Both the position numbers and the translations under genes were made by a program. Source: Amblyomma americanum (Eukaryota; Arthropoda; Arachnida; Ixodida; Ixodidae). From it: a stretch of DNA of 64,000 nucleotides. Location of the stretch: positions 114,290,456-114,354,455 of the forward strand of contig NC_135497.1 in assembly GCF_052857255.1 (NCBI RefSeq), in the 5' to 3' direction. The notes under the pieces are model-generated. The model was not told the origin of the DNA. It worked only from the letters and a program-made list of their open reading frames with translations, and made no database searches. Positions 9,360 to 22,726 of the stretch are shown here, piece after piece; the stretch's first letter is position 1; every line of letters begins with the position of its first letter.

Positions 9360-11680
9360 AGCCGACGAGGAGAGTAAGATGACGAAGACAGCTTACATGC
9401 ATCGAGTCAGGTCAGAAGAGGATTGTAGACCACCCTGTAAAGACCTGACCTTTCGAACACTCAGTTCTGTAATACAGTCCCGTTTTTTTTTTGTTTTCCC
9501 TTAAAAAATGTCTCTCAACTGTTCAAGAACCAGTCCATAGTTAAGATATCCCACAACATGCGACTACGCCGGTGTGCTCTGCAATGTCAGCGCACGGAGC
9601 GTTTCACTAAAGTATCTTGCATAGCTATCTGTTGGACATTTCAGCTATTAGTTATGAAAATTTGGCAGACTTTTTTCGATGTTTATTCCAGAACGCATGT
9701 ATTTTTTCTTTGGTGAATATTATTTTTCTATTAATGAAGACTGACTATATTTGTTGATTTAATGCGGCAGTCCATTGTGTTCAGAAGTCACTTAGAGTCT
9801 GTCTCGGCGTTTTGGTCAGCTTGAACAGTTTTTCCACCAGTAATTAAGGAGACGATGGTGGTACTTCGAGCGGTGCATATAGGAGGAATTGTTGTCGTCA
9901 TTAAAAATGTAGCAAAGTTTAAATGAGAGCTGAGAGACGAAAAAAGAAGTGGAAGTATACTTCTAAGAGCTAGTCTGACACATTGTCATTGGGTTGTCGC
10001 ACTGGTTTGATCGAGTATGGTCTGCGTGATGATGGCAGCAATGGAAATGCTGCTCAGCCAGAACATGGTAGTTTTTCGTGACGGCCATGCACGGTTTTGT
10101 GTCACTGTCCTAGATGCAGAAGAAAACAATCCCTTAACTGACTGAGCTCTGAGATAGTGAAAATAAAAAAAAAGCATTATTTAGCTAGCAGGTGGCGAGG
10201 AGGTGGGGCTATATTGGTCCATAGACGCATGTAAGCAAGCGGAGCAATACATCAAATCACACACCTAAGGTGCTTATGTAACGGTAGCGCGGTCGCATCA
10301 CGACTCTCGCTTCCCTATTTACTCATAAAATTTGGCAGTGTGTAACTTACTCAACAGCCAATTATAGTTGGAGACAACATAGAGAGCCTCAGAAATGGAC
10401 TTTCACTAAAATTGCGGTATGTTAAAAGATGCTGCTTCACAAATATCCTCCAGCTAGAATTTTTTAAATTTGTTTTGTGGAAGCTGAGTTATATGTAGTC
10501 AAAATTTGGACGTCCGCGCCTTCGTGCCTATCCCTCAAGAAAAAAATTAAAGCTCTAGAATTATGGTATCTCTTTTTTTGGAAAGTCAGACATTGAGAAG
10601 CTGATTTTGTTCGCTGTTGCAGATGTCCGGCGGAATAATACAGGGCACTGCAGACCGTGGCCCAGTGTTACCAACTGCACCCTACCATAGCTATACCCTG
10701 CATGAGAATACTGACGATTTTTAGTTCTAACGAAAAATTCCAACTTCTACTCATAGCCCGTGTGTCGCTTCAGAACGTTGAATCCCACATACCACCACTT
10801 CATGAGCGGCAACAATGTAACGGTGAACCGGTTCCCACAGTATGTACACTTTAGCGAGAATAACGCTGATCGAAAAACTGAGTTGAATATCTTTGTGCGT
10901 TAAAGTCGTCATTAGCACGGGAATGATGACCGTGGCTACCTATTTCATATGGCTGATGCTGAAAGATATGCGACAGACAGCAGAAAAAAAAAAAAACCCG
11001 GAGCCCACAGATGCTTTTCAATTTCTTGCACTCGATTAGGCATGGTCCGAATTCTTGTTGTATAGCCTATGTTCAAATAGCGCTGTTGTAAGCACACTGT
11101 GCGACCATCGTCATCATCTGTACATATTCATCATGATCGCTCATAATTTACAAGCATGTGTTTGTTTAAAAAACAGGAATGTATGGAAGGTAGCTTTGTA
11201 GTAACAGCTCCCACTGATGACAAGCGAATGGTTCCTTCGGAGGGAGAGGTACGCGCTCTAGCCTCAGGATGGCAGCAGAGTGACATGAGCTTCCTTAGGC
11301 ACTTTCAGCCTGTCCCCCTGCAATTGCTTTTTCAAAGCAAGCAATATTTTTTTTTGCTGTGGAAGTTAATGTGCTGTGTGCACTACACTATATATAGGAA
11401 ATGACTACTCGCCCTAATCTGCTTTTTTTCTTTGATTCCCAAGCCCGTGTTTAGAACCCCTGGGGACTGCAGCTTCGACTGTGATCACGAGTTTCATTCT
11501 GAGGGGCTGATTGGATGAGCAGTTGCTACCAGAAGCTTCAATCAGTGCTTCTGTACGAAGCCGTCCAGGACATTTCTTGCGGTGATTCTGGCTCTTGTGG
11601 AACACATCAGCAATCCCAGTGGAACTCAAACTGCTACGGGTGAGTGTGACCATAATGCTTCATGATGCATATTCTTTCTG
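9360..11680. other. E1 interior without a recognised gene
   Basis: This stretch is kept in E2 (about 32160-34480) and E3 (about 61310-63610). It holds short open frames on both strands with no domain. A GGGTGAGT splice-donor-like word occurs near 11638 after a stretch open on both strands, so an additional exon of the downstream pseudogene may end there. Nothing else can be supported. Confidence 0.35.
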
Positions 11681-11685
11681 TGTAG

Positions 11686-11958
11686 ATGTGTTTAGTGCGC
11701 ATTACTAATCAAATATGCCCTCTTGTAATGTTTGTAGTCAGTTTTCAGTCATTGTCACTCTATTTCGACCATTTCAAGTTTCACAGTAGCGTAGTGGCTG
11801 GTGCACCTTGCCCGGTCGGTTCATGTGGTGCTGCGTTTAGTAATTATGGAAGCTTTAGGAGCTATCTCTCGAGGCATCATAAGAAACCACGCCTTGACTC
11901 TGATAGCGGCCTCTCAATTTCTGTGTCATGTGGCCAGCCACTTGAGCAACTGAGCTGA
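11686..11958 (+). pseudogene. C2H2-like finger segment of transposase-like gene, E1 copy
   Basis: The 90-codon frame contains APCPVGSCGAAF, then SFRSYLSRHHKK: a C-x4-C-x12-Y-x3-H arrangement, i.e. a C2H2 finger in which the first zinc-binding histidine is tyrosine. The same tyrosine is present in E3 (63616-63888, RIYLSRHH) and in E2, where the frame itself is broken by a small deletion near 34622. A single N-terminal finger followed by a long core matches the arrangement I recall in a family of uncharacterised metazoan proteins. Because the substitution is shared, it either predates the duplication or this finger does not need that ligand. Confidence 0.5.
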
Positions 11959-12161
11959 AGCAGTTGTGTGCCCCTTTACTGGGTGTGTTGAGAACAGCTG
12001 GTTCATTCAGAACACTTGTATCAAGGTACCACCGAAAAGGCAGAGGCGTTTTAGAAAGCACTTAGCCCTCTGCTGCTCATCTGGAATTGGAGCCAGAGAG
12101 CATGGCAGAAGCTGACCACAGTTGACAGTCATCAGCCACTGATACAAATAGTGTATGTAGC

Positions 12162-13595
12162 GTGGGGGCCAGTGCTAGCAACCCCTCAAGTAGCAACCTC
12201 TTCACTACCCACCTTGTCCGGTTTCTGCTTAAACTGGAAACGAAACATCATTTGCCAGCCAGAAAAGTACAAACCATAGATAAGGAGATTGATACATTGC
12301 ATAGCTTGGGCAATCAGAGTTCACTGGAGGGCCTGGTTGACGTTCCAGAAGACGTACTTGTGAAAATTGGATCAGTTTTTGGCAAAAGGCGCGCTTCATA
12401 GTGGGATTTCTACAACTCTGAGGTCATCATACTGCCGCCGCAACTTCTATAAAAAAAAACTTCAACTTTATAGAACCCATGGAAGTGTCTCTAAGGCTCA
12501 ATTGACAGAATAATGAGTCTATATATCACTATGTGCCAGCTGAAAGCCTCATGAGATTTTCGATGTCTCAAGTAAGCAGTGAGAAGAATACGACTTCTGA
12601 AGAATGGTTGGAAGATTACATTTCATGTGACCCTTTCTAAAACGGGGAAGGTAAATTGAAACGAATTTTGTTATATCAAGAAGAATTTGAAATTGCACAC
12701 CCTCTAGGTTGTGCGAAGGGAGATTTTAAGCTGCTGGATGTGTACCTGACACTTGGAAATGTGCCTTTGTACTGTAGGTCTTGTGTGGAAGCCACGCAAA
12801 TGGTTTTGCTTTGCCGCCAGTAGGATATAAAAGAATTTGGGTTGGCAAAGGTGTTGCAGCCATTGATAGAGGACATGGTCGCTCTTGAGAAGTGTTGATC
12901 AGTGGAGCCCATCTTGATGTGCGGCTAGACATTATAATGGGAGACAACTTTGGCAGTCATGGCATTGGTGGCTTTGCACGGAATTTTATCACAAGCGCTT
13001 ACTTTTGCCGGTTCTGCCTTGCTACTCGCTCTAATTTGAGCAGGAACCTCTTGCGACTGGGGAGAAGTGAACGCCTCAGCATTATGATGAATGCGTCGAG
13101 CGCATTGCAGAAAGTTTCTCAACTAAAAGTAACGGTGGTATTGTTGAACAGCCTTCATTCGATGCCCTTAAGTTTTTTTCATGTGTGTAATTTTAGACTG
13201 CTGTCATGCATTGCACATGATCTCTTTGAGGGGGTGGTTAAGCATGATGTGGCATTGTATATTCATTGTTTTGTGAACAAGAAATCCTGGTTCACGTATG
13301 ATTACCTGAATAACAGGATATCAACAATGAACTATACCAACCTTGGCTTGCGCAATAAGCCTGCAAAAGTGTTCAGCCAGGGCTTTAAGCTTTCTGGAAA
13401 TGCAGTGCAAAACTGCACTCTGCTTAAGCTGCTGCCTCTCTACATTGGCACCAAAGTGGCGGACATAGACGATCCAGTTTGGCACCTTGTGCTTACCTTA
13501 TTGCAAATAACTGATGTTGTTCTTGCACCGAAGGTAACACCTGCCCAGGTTGCATGCCTCATAGTTGTAATTGAGGACTACATTCCATCTCGTAG
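12162..13595 (+). pseudogene. Core of transposase-like protein gene, E1 copy, broken
   Basis: In order, scattered over two frames: FLLKLETKHHLPARK (about 12215-12265), YHYVPAESLM (about 12530), LLYQEEFEIAHPLG followed by LLDVYLTLGNVPL (12665-12770), QMVLLCRQ then a TAG then DIKEFGLAKVLQPLIEDM, then IMGDNFGSHGIGGFARNF (12934-12987) with YFCRFCLATR, and finally IAHDLFEGVVKHDVALYI (13213-13266), YDYLNNRI, LPLYIGTKV and TPAQVACLIV. It ends at a splice donor (CGTAG|GTAAAG, 13596). These words match a family of long, uncharacterised metazoan proteins with an N-terminal C2H2 finger; a transposase origin is suspected, not proven. Damage: in-frame stops (one TAG shared with E2), a small deletion near 12890 and a frameshift near 13060. 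It cannot make the full protein. Confidence 0.65.
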
Positions 13596-13841
13596 GTAAA
13601 GTTCTAGCATGGGCCTTATCCTGTGTTTAACCAATTACTATCGAATTAATATACCACCGTAACGACTTTCGTTCCCAACCAATAGTCTAATCATATTTTC
13701 TTCTGTTCGTCATTGCTAGGAATTGGCTTCTTTGAGATTTATTTAAAAATAAATGATTGTTCAGAAGTCAGCAAAAAAGGAATAAACACTGCATGGATTC
13801 AAAATTTTCAAGTATTTTAAGTGCGGCTCTTCATTTTACAG

Positions 13842-14000
13842 GAAATATATACAGCGAACAGTGCTTTGTTGTGAGAAACAAATCATTTTCACAGCAGCAA
13901 GGGACTTCCCTAAAGCAACATGTACTGCCTTCATATTACACTACATGATGAATCTGGAGTACCCAGAGGGTGCTGCCATAACCCTCGAATTAGTACAAAG
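13842..14000 (+). pseudogene. Exon-like block of the transposase-like gene, E1 copy
   Basis: This 159-base block is preceded by TTTTACAG and followed by GTGAGT. One frame is open throughout and in phase with the preceding exon (two bases left over before the 246-base intron at 13596-13841). It encodes a conserved helix (FILHYMMNLEYPEGAAITLE). The E2 copy (36626-36784) has the same length and the same intron length, with FILYYMMNVEYPDGAVITLE, so both borders and reading frame are preserved while the rest of the gene is broken. Confidence 0.55.
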
Positions 14001-16117
14001 GTGAGTGGCCCATGTTTAAAGACTTTGGGGACAACTTCTTTTCCTAGTATTTCTGACAGTATAATGTTCGCAGATCTTGCAGCCATTTTAATAAGAAGCA
14101 TTTTATTTCTAGGATATTCTTCTGCACTGAAAATGTATTTTATGCACCGACCACTGACTAGCTTATTTTGTTTTTTCTACTCCTTTCCTGGTGTAGGTTG
14201 CAGTTCCCAATGCATAGTTTTTCTGTGTGCCTCCACGTATGCATTGCACTGCTTTGGCAAGCTGAACCTGATGTACACACGGCCAGTTCTTTAACAGTAC
14301 CACTACAGCACTGAGCAACAGCCGTACAGTGTTGTGTGACATAGCAGAGCGGAAAAAGAGGATGGAAATGGCAAGCACTTTGCAAGCAATTTGAGTGCAC
14401 GTGCATATTCTTGGCTCTTTGCAGCATCACTGCATCACAGGCTGCTGTATGACCATCTGTTTTACACCATTGTCATACTGCTAAAAAAATTGCCAAGTGT
14501 TCTTAGAAACAGCCCGAACAGCTTTATTTGGGTTAATTTTTTCACATAGGTCCTCAGTGTAAAATTCGGCCACTGCTTTTCGTACTTTATTGCTGATATA
14601 GAAAAGAGCAGGTCACAGCAGCCTTTGACAGCATACATCTTTGACATCTGAAGCTTCTCATGAACACAATAGTTACTTTACTTCATTTGTCCACTGCTAC
14701 ATCTGCCTCATACTTTTCTTTGCATACACAATTTACTGCACAGCTCTTCCAAAGAACAGCTACCAACAGGAAATTAATTTGCTCACTTGTGTCCACATGC
14801 TGCGCCTTAAGGAGATGAAAAATGACTGGGAAGGCTAGTTGTGTCTGATGCTGATATAACTGTCAGCTCTGTGGGATATACTTGAGCTCAATTATGGGGA
14901 CATAACTAAGACTGAATACTGACGTCTCAACTTCCTGGCATGGGAACAAAGCTGTATTGCAGTCTAACCGGGATATATTGAACTCGAAAGAGAATGCAGA
15001 ATAATTTGATATTATGTAACGTAATGAGGAAAATATATTTACAAAAAAAGATTGAAGGCATGCACAAGGTGAGCCCGCCAAAGATCCGAGCAACAAACTG
15101 GCGAGAAGCCCAATGCCAGACCACACATTTCGTCCTCGTCGTCTTACATGCACAGCACTTCGTCCTTGCCTACGGTGATGACAGTATTAATAATAAGCTT
15201 GCCTATGACCTAGATGCAAGAGTACCTTTCACTCAAGCCAATGATGTCCTTCTTGCAGTAATGTGCCCCCCACCAGCGTGCTGGCAGTGCACCACTCGCT
15301 AGGCATTGGTCGGCCTAACTTGCTTAGTATCAAAACTGTAGCGTGCGGTGCTTAGGGACTGTTTATTTTAAAAGGTCCAATTCTGTTGCCATTGCACCGT
15401 AAATTGCATAACCATTCATTAAAATGAAGACACAGTTGGCTCCCTGCCGCAACGCCTTCAGCAGCGAAGCAAGTGAGGGCCGCCTCTAGACTCTAGGCTT
15501 TAGTTAGCTTGACTTTACAGCATAACAGTGATGTGGCATGAGAAGTGACTGCACGACACCTAAGGCCACCCTCAAGCACATGCCACGTTAACCTCTGCAT
15601 GCGGTTTCACAGTGCTAGCACTATCAAAAGCTTCCCAAAACCGCACAACCGACCCGTCTGTGCGCACGGAAAGTGACTGAAGAGCACCGTTAGGAAATAG
15701 GAATTCGGTATACATTGCGACTTCCCTGTACTTTTACAGAAGATTTTTAAGGGGATAATTGGTGTGTTCGATGTAGACATTTCTGAATATTTGGTTTCGA
15801 TATCACCACTATAAACATTGATGATTCTTCAAATGTGCTGCTTGTTTATTTAAGTGATTTAATGGCCCTAAGCAGACACTGCAGAGGAGGGTGCAAACAA
15901 AAAGGTGTCTTGCAAATTATATACACATGGTCTGCACACACACACGCTTTCCTGCGGGCGATGTGCATAATGATACTTTTGAGACCTATATCTGTGTTTA
16001 CATTTTTGAGCGGTGAACACGTATTAAAGGATTAATCTAGTGAGAAAATAACATTAAAAAATGGTTGATGCAAAGGACACTAATGTAAAGCATGGCTTCT
16101 TTTCCTTTGCCTACAAG
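14001..16117. other. E1 interior between exon-like blocks
   Basis: AT-rich sequence kept in E2 at about 36785-38902. Short frames such as 14994-15302 (and its match at 37779-38087) are open in both copies but have no recognised domain. It is treated as intronic or decayed coding DNA of the transposase-like gene. Confidence 0.4.
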
Positions 16118-16228
16118 CACTTTGACAAAAACCCGCTGAATGGAAGCAGGCGGAAAGATGTTAAATGTTCCAGGACATCTGTGCCGTCAGAAATTATGAA
16201 CCTTGTAAACAAACTACGGCTTCAAGAT
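16118..16228 (+). pseudogene. Exon-like block with NPLNGSRRK motif, E1 copy
   Basis: A 111-base block between a CCTTTGCCTACAAG acceptor-like end and a GTAAGT donor. It reads HFDKNPLNGSRRKDVKC followed by PSEIMNLVNKLR. The E2 copy (38903-39013) is the same length and reads HFDINPPNGSRRKGVKC. The word fits the C-terminal part of the same family, but this reading frame is not in phase with the preceding block, so an exon or some bases are missing. Confidence 0.4.
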
Positions 16229-16330
16229 GTAAGTCGACGTTTGCTCCTCAGTGATGCTTTCAACTTGTGCTTAAATGTCGGTAATGCATGGAATTAACAG
16301 ATGTCTTGACCATTAGACACATTCACTTTG

Positions 16331-17921
<1,591 letters not shown>

Positions 17922-18341
17922 GTAAAGGGCCACCCACAATGTTGTGTTTTGGGCTTTCTGTGCACTTCTTTTGTAGAGGAGTTTACATATGCATTTTCAT
18001 CCCATCCCATTGTTCAGCCCATTGTAGATGAGGCATGTTCTATACCCTTAATGTATAATGAAATAATATTAGGTATTTCTTCTCTTTAGCATTTGCGGAG
18101 TTAGCTTCAACTAGTAGTCTGCAGAACCATGTTGCATACTACTCCTCTTCTGAAAACTTAGAGCAGTATTTTTCTTTGGGTAACCAGCTGTTGCATTCAC
18201 TTGCGCATATTTTATCTGAAAACTCAGCTATATTGTCTGTCAGTCATGATATACCAAGGAAAACAGCAGAGTTGCTTTGTGAAAGCAACTTGCACTGCAC
18301 TGCTCATTGCAGAATTGACTGTGCATGTTTTTGTTTTGCAG

Positions 18342-18483
18342 GGAACAGAATGAACTCATGTGGCGTTCAAAAGTCAGATGCAACTCGAGAACACAGCAGC
18401 CAATTCCCCTCATAGGAATCTCTCCAGCCAATAGCGTAGGCCAATTTTCAAGGCGTCATGGCTCATACCATTTAGAGGATTAG
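18342..18483 (+). pseudogene. Terminal exon-like block of the transposase-like gene, E1 copy
   Basis: It follows a TTTTTGTTTTGCAG acceptor and is open to a TAG at 18481. It reads NELMWRSKVRCNSRTQQP followed by IPLIGISPANS. The E2 copy (41042-41180) reads NTELMRRTKVRCNSRTQQP and ends at the matching stop, with a 3-base length difference that keeps the frame. That pattern suggests past coding use. Assignment to the same gene is by position only. Confidence 0.4.
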
Positions 18484-19147
18484 CCACGACATTTTGAAAA
18501 CCAGAGGACGCCATTCGATGAAGGGCGTCCTATGAGGGGCTCTCACCCCTGCATTCTTCAGTTGAATGCAACAACAGCACAAGAGTCAAAAGAGCGGTGC
18601 AAGACTGAACAAATGTTGTTCTTTTTCTGCGCATTTCATCATGACTGCTGTAACAAATATATACTTTATGCTCACCATGTACAGCGTTTTTATTTTTTCA
18701 ACACACAACACAGCTTTTTATGAATGCATGCGCATCCCATTCCGTACACAGGAATTCGGAATAGTTCAGCTCGTGAAGTGTTTACATGGAATGGCTGGAA
18801 TAAAACTAGTTTTGAATTACTGGAAATGTCGTAAACACAAAATGAACTACTTGTTTTATAATTACGGGGCAACCATTCGTGAATAAAGTACTGTCATTAT
18901 AGAAATTACTGAAGAGTTCAAATTTAAAATATGATTGCTCCGTTTTATGTTTTATGAACTGTGCATTATTTTTATGGCCTTTCTCCATATTCCTTTCAAG
19001 TAACCTGCATTATTTGTACGACAACTTCCCGTATTACTTTCTGCGGAGAGCCAATATTTTTACAGCACATACAATTTAAAGAAGGCGGAAAGCCCCCGGC
19101 AACAATTTACCAGCACCTTTGGCATCAATAGGAGCGATTTTTTAGTC
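18484..19147. other. Right end of E1
   Basis: AT-rich sequence after the terminal exon-like block, with AATAAA-like words (about 18799 and 18883). It closes with GGAGCGATTTTTTAGTC before the TA target. E2 closes with GGAGCGATTTTTTTACAACA. No gene is seen. Confidence 0.5.
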
Positions 19148-19290
19148 TAGTCCGGCTGATGATGATAAGAATACTTGTGTGCGTACGTGCCCACTTCTCA
19201 CAGAACGGCGCCAAGAACGAAGCACATTACGGAGGAAGAAGAGCCGGGCGGGAAGAAGAAATCGCTGCTCTATTTTTGTATTTTGTTTTC

Positions 19291-19661
19291 TGTGGTTGTG
19301 AGGAGGCCATCGCTCATCTTCTCTGTGAGTGCCCTGCATTTGTGAGTGCAAGACATACACTGTTTTGTGCCCCTGACCGCCTTGATCCTCGCCCTTTAAC
19401 AGAGCAAAAGATCCTCGGTTCGTGGCCACTGCAGTCGAATGCCCTCAAGGCATACAAGGCACTCTTTGCCTACTTGAGAGCGACCGGACTGAGTGACAAA
19501 TTGTGACAGCGTTGTGCGTGCGTGTGTGTTATGCCTTTTTCCCTTTCTCTCTTTCTCCTTTTAGTCCCCTAATTCCTCTTCCCCAGTGCAGGGTAGCCAA
19601 CCGGAACCCCTTTCTGGTTAACATCCCTGCCTTTCCCTCCTCCTCTTTATCAACACTATCA
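19291..19661 (+). mobile_element. 3' remnant of RNase-H-type LINE in R2
   Basis: It encodes the last part of LINE ORF2 (EEAIAHLLCECPAF, RPLTEQKILGSW, then RATGLSDKL and stop at 19504-19506) and the LINE 3' UTR ending TCCTCTTTATC. It is the same insertion as the LINE in R4, because the 3' junction and the flanking target duplicate (ACAATTCGAAC at 19662-19672, ACAATTAGAAC in R4) match. The left side is a deletion junction within a CTGTG shared by the basal unit and the LINE, so everything between was lost by a microhomology event. Confidence 0.75.
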
Positions 19662-22600
19662 ACAATTCGAACAGAACCTTCAACTCGTTCAGTATCCATG
19701 CCTGACCAGGCGTACTTCCATGGAGCACTCGGCTATGAGTATGGAGTGCGAAATTTTACTTTAATTTAAGTGGTAACTGCGATGTTGGTAATATAACCAT
19801 ATGCCGCACTTCGATGTGACGTGCCTCTGTTCCGCCAGAATACCGGGGAACATGTGACGCACCAAATGAACCTACAGATGGAATGTCTTCTCTCGTACAA
19901 GAAGGAAAATGTGACTGAGATCTTTTCTCAAAAGGTCTATATCTAAATTTACGCTTCTCGCAGCTTAAAAATTACCTCGTATGTCTAATAAACTTTACAG
20001 CATGAGGTGAATACATTTTTTGAGCAATTTTCTCCTTTTTGCTTTTGTTTATGTTCTTGTACGATGCCGTCTGCACCAAGGTCAACAAGACCGATTTGTA
20101 GGTTCCTCGATTCGTCCACTTTAAGATATATTCTACAGCATAACAAGAAAAAGACCATTTCTTGCCTACAAATGAGTTCGCATCGCTGTAGTAAACTATA
20201 TTCATTTAATTCACATTATTGTGCGGAAGACACTGACCGTGTGGTGCTAGCAAATTTGCTCGACATTTTGCAGTTTCACTGGATAGCAGGAACGAATCCT
20301 GCACGCGGGTCAAATTTGATAGCATTCTGAGCAAGCAAGTTCGATTTATGAGCATGATTATGCGACATGTAGGCAATATTGTCGCATAGCGAGTTTTATA
20401 GTTTTGCGCGTCAATTGCTGGAGCTGGCAACCGACCTTGACAAAACAAACAAGCAGCCCTCGTAAATAGCAACCGAAATGGCTGTCTCTCTCTCATCACA
20501 ATACAGCACGTATCACTCATCGCTGAAAAAAAGAAAAAAAGAAAGGCATGTAGTCGAGGAAAGACATCGTTAACTTCGGAATCGGCAACGAAAGACAAGA
20601 TGCAAGGAATCAAATTCACGAACGGCCAAGCCCTTGACTGTTGGCTGGTATCTTGACAGCACTGGGCACTGCCTCTTTTGACTGTCGCATTGAAGGGCGG
20701 GGTAAACAGCGGCAAGTAGGCAGGCACACAGTCAAGCACGATCATGGAACAAAGCAATCGCAAGGAACACAGGGATATCGGCCTCCTCAGGAACGAAGGA
20801 ATGATAGCGGCAGATTTATCCCTCTAAACCCACCAAATCCCACCTGAACCAGGTGACCTCTTACCCTGGGAACAGAGAACTGGCTTTATTCAGAAGACAG
20901 CCATTTTGTGCTGAAAACTTCCTGGGCCAGATTTTGATCAAACTGGCCCTATAGGTAAGCCAAGCGTTCCAGGCAGTCGGAGGGAGATATGGGCATAAGA
21001 AGGCGGTAAGGGTAGCCGGTCATGTGACATACCACATAGACAAAAATACTTCCCAAAATACACAAAAAACACATTATTCACCTCTTCCCCGGCGTTATCC
21101 CTACAACTGCCGGTTTTCGCGATCGTGAGTCAACTGTTCTGAAGCAAAAGGTGCACCCTTCAACATTTCCTATACGCTGGAGAAAGTACCATGCACAGCT
21201 GTCGGCGCAGAAATCCTCATCGCTGTCACGAACAAGCATATATGCCCACTTAAAATAGGCCCATTCCAGTTCTTTTCGATTTAGCAACACGGCGTCGTAT
21301 GCAGTATTTAAAGCGACCAGCGAGTAATCACTGCCTAATCATGTGCTTCGCTGAAGGAGGATGGCGCTGTATGACAGCCACAGATTTAGCGTGTCCTGAT
21401 AGTTTACGCGCACGCAGGATAAGCGTAAGCTGGCTGCCTCATCACAGACTAACGAGGGTTGGGCGCAGCTGTGAAAACATGCAACATACTGCCCGGTTTG
21501 CTTACTATTCGCTCATGCGTTTGCTTATTATGCGCTGTGTTAAGAAACCCCGGGACTTGCCATTTAAAGCCCAGCGCACTGTGCCTCAGAATTATCGCAA
21601 TATTTCGAGTCGAACTACCACACAATTTAGCTGATTCAACAAACCACCCCCGTATGAACGTCCCAATGTCCATTATTTTACTCTCTAGTAAAGTAATCCA
21701 GCGCACGCACAAAACAAAATCCAGGAGATCGAAATCCCCTTTCAGCAAATTTTGGGGATCATGTACTCAAAAGAATTCTGCGCTCTTGTTGCTATTGCGC
21801 TGCCTGTACTAAATGTCAGGGTTCTCTGCGCTGGCTTCCTAAACCGAAGCCGCCGACCCACCTATAGACACCTTTCAGCTATTCTATACGTTTCTGGGAG
21901 GCTAGAGCACAAAACGCCTATTGACAACAAGTGACAATTGGCGACTGATCTAGCATGGTTTGCTGGTTTCACAGCAGAGAGATCCCCAGCTAAATCGTGA
22001 TTACTTGACTCTACACTGCGCCACAGAACGCAATTCTCTGAGGTCACTGAGTGGTATACAGAAAGTTTGCGGCAAAACACTGCACTGTACCCGTCAGCAC
22101 GCAGTAATATGTCAGTGCAGGCAGGTCATATGACTAACTGTAAAAGACCGAGATATAAGGAACATACGTCTGGCGATTAAGAATACGCCCATTGGGCCCG
22201 TTTATGGAAACTCACTAGCGTCCCAAGGCGCTGTCTATCGTTCGGGAGCTCGTGGTCGGAGCGTTCATCGCTGTCGCACTGGCGGCATGGCGTATGCAGA
22301 CACAAAGACCAACGCTTCCTATGCGGAAAGTGAGCACCATAGAATGCACCCGGAGCCAGTTTGCCGACGACAAAGTCGTGAAAGTAAATTTCAGTTTCTT
22401 CTAAAGAAAACTACACCTGTGTTACAATTTTTTAAACCACCACGAAAAGGTCGATATATGTCCGCCGCTCTACCAAAAATCAATGCGGCGGGTTCACAGC
22501 AGTCACAGGGGAACCAGTCCGGCTACCAGCGCTGCGATAGCACCATCACGTTGTGGCGGCGGCGCCTGATGTGCGCAGTGTATCTTCGGTCACTGCACAC

Positions 22601-22726
22601 GTTCATCTTCCCGTTAGATGCAGTCGCCGCGCAGCCACAACGAAGATGAGGCAAGCGCAGGCGTCCGTTGCTCTGCTGCTCGCCGACATCCTCTGTACTG
22701 GGCCCGGTCGTCCCGCTGGCTGTGAC

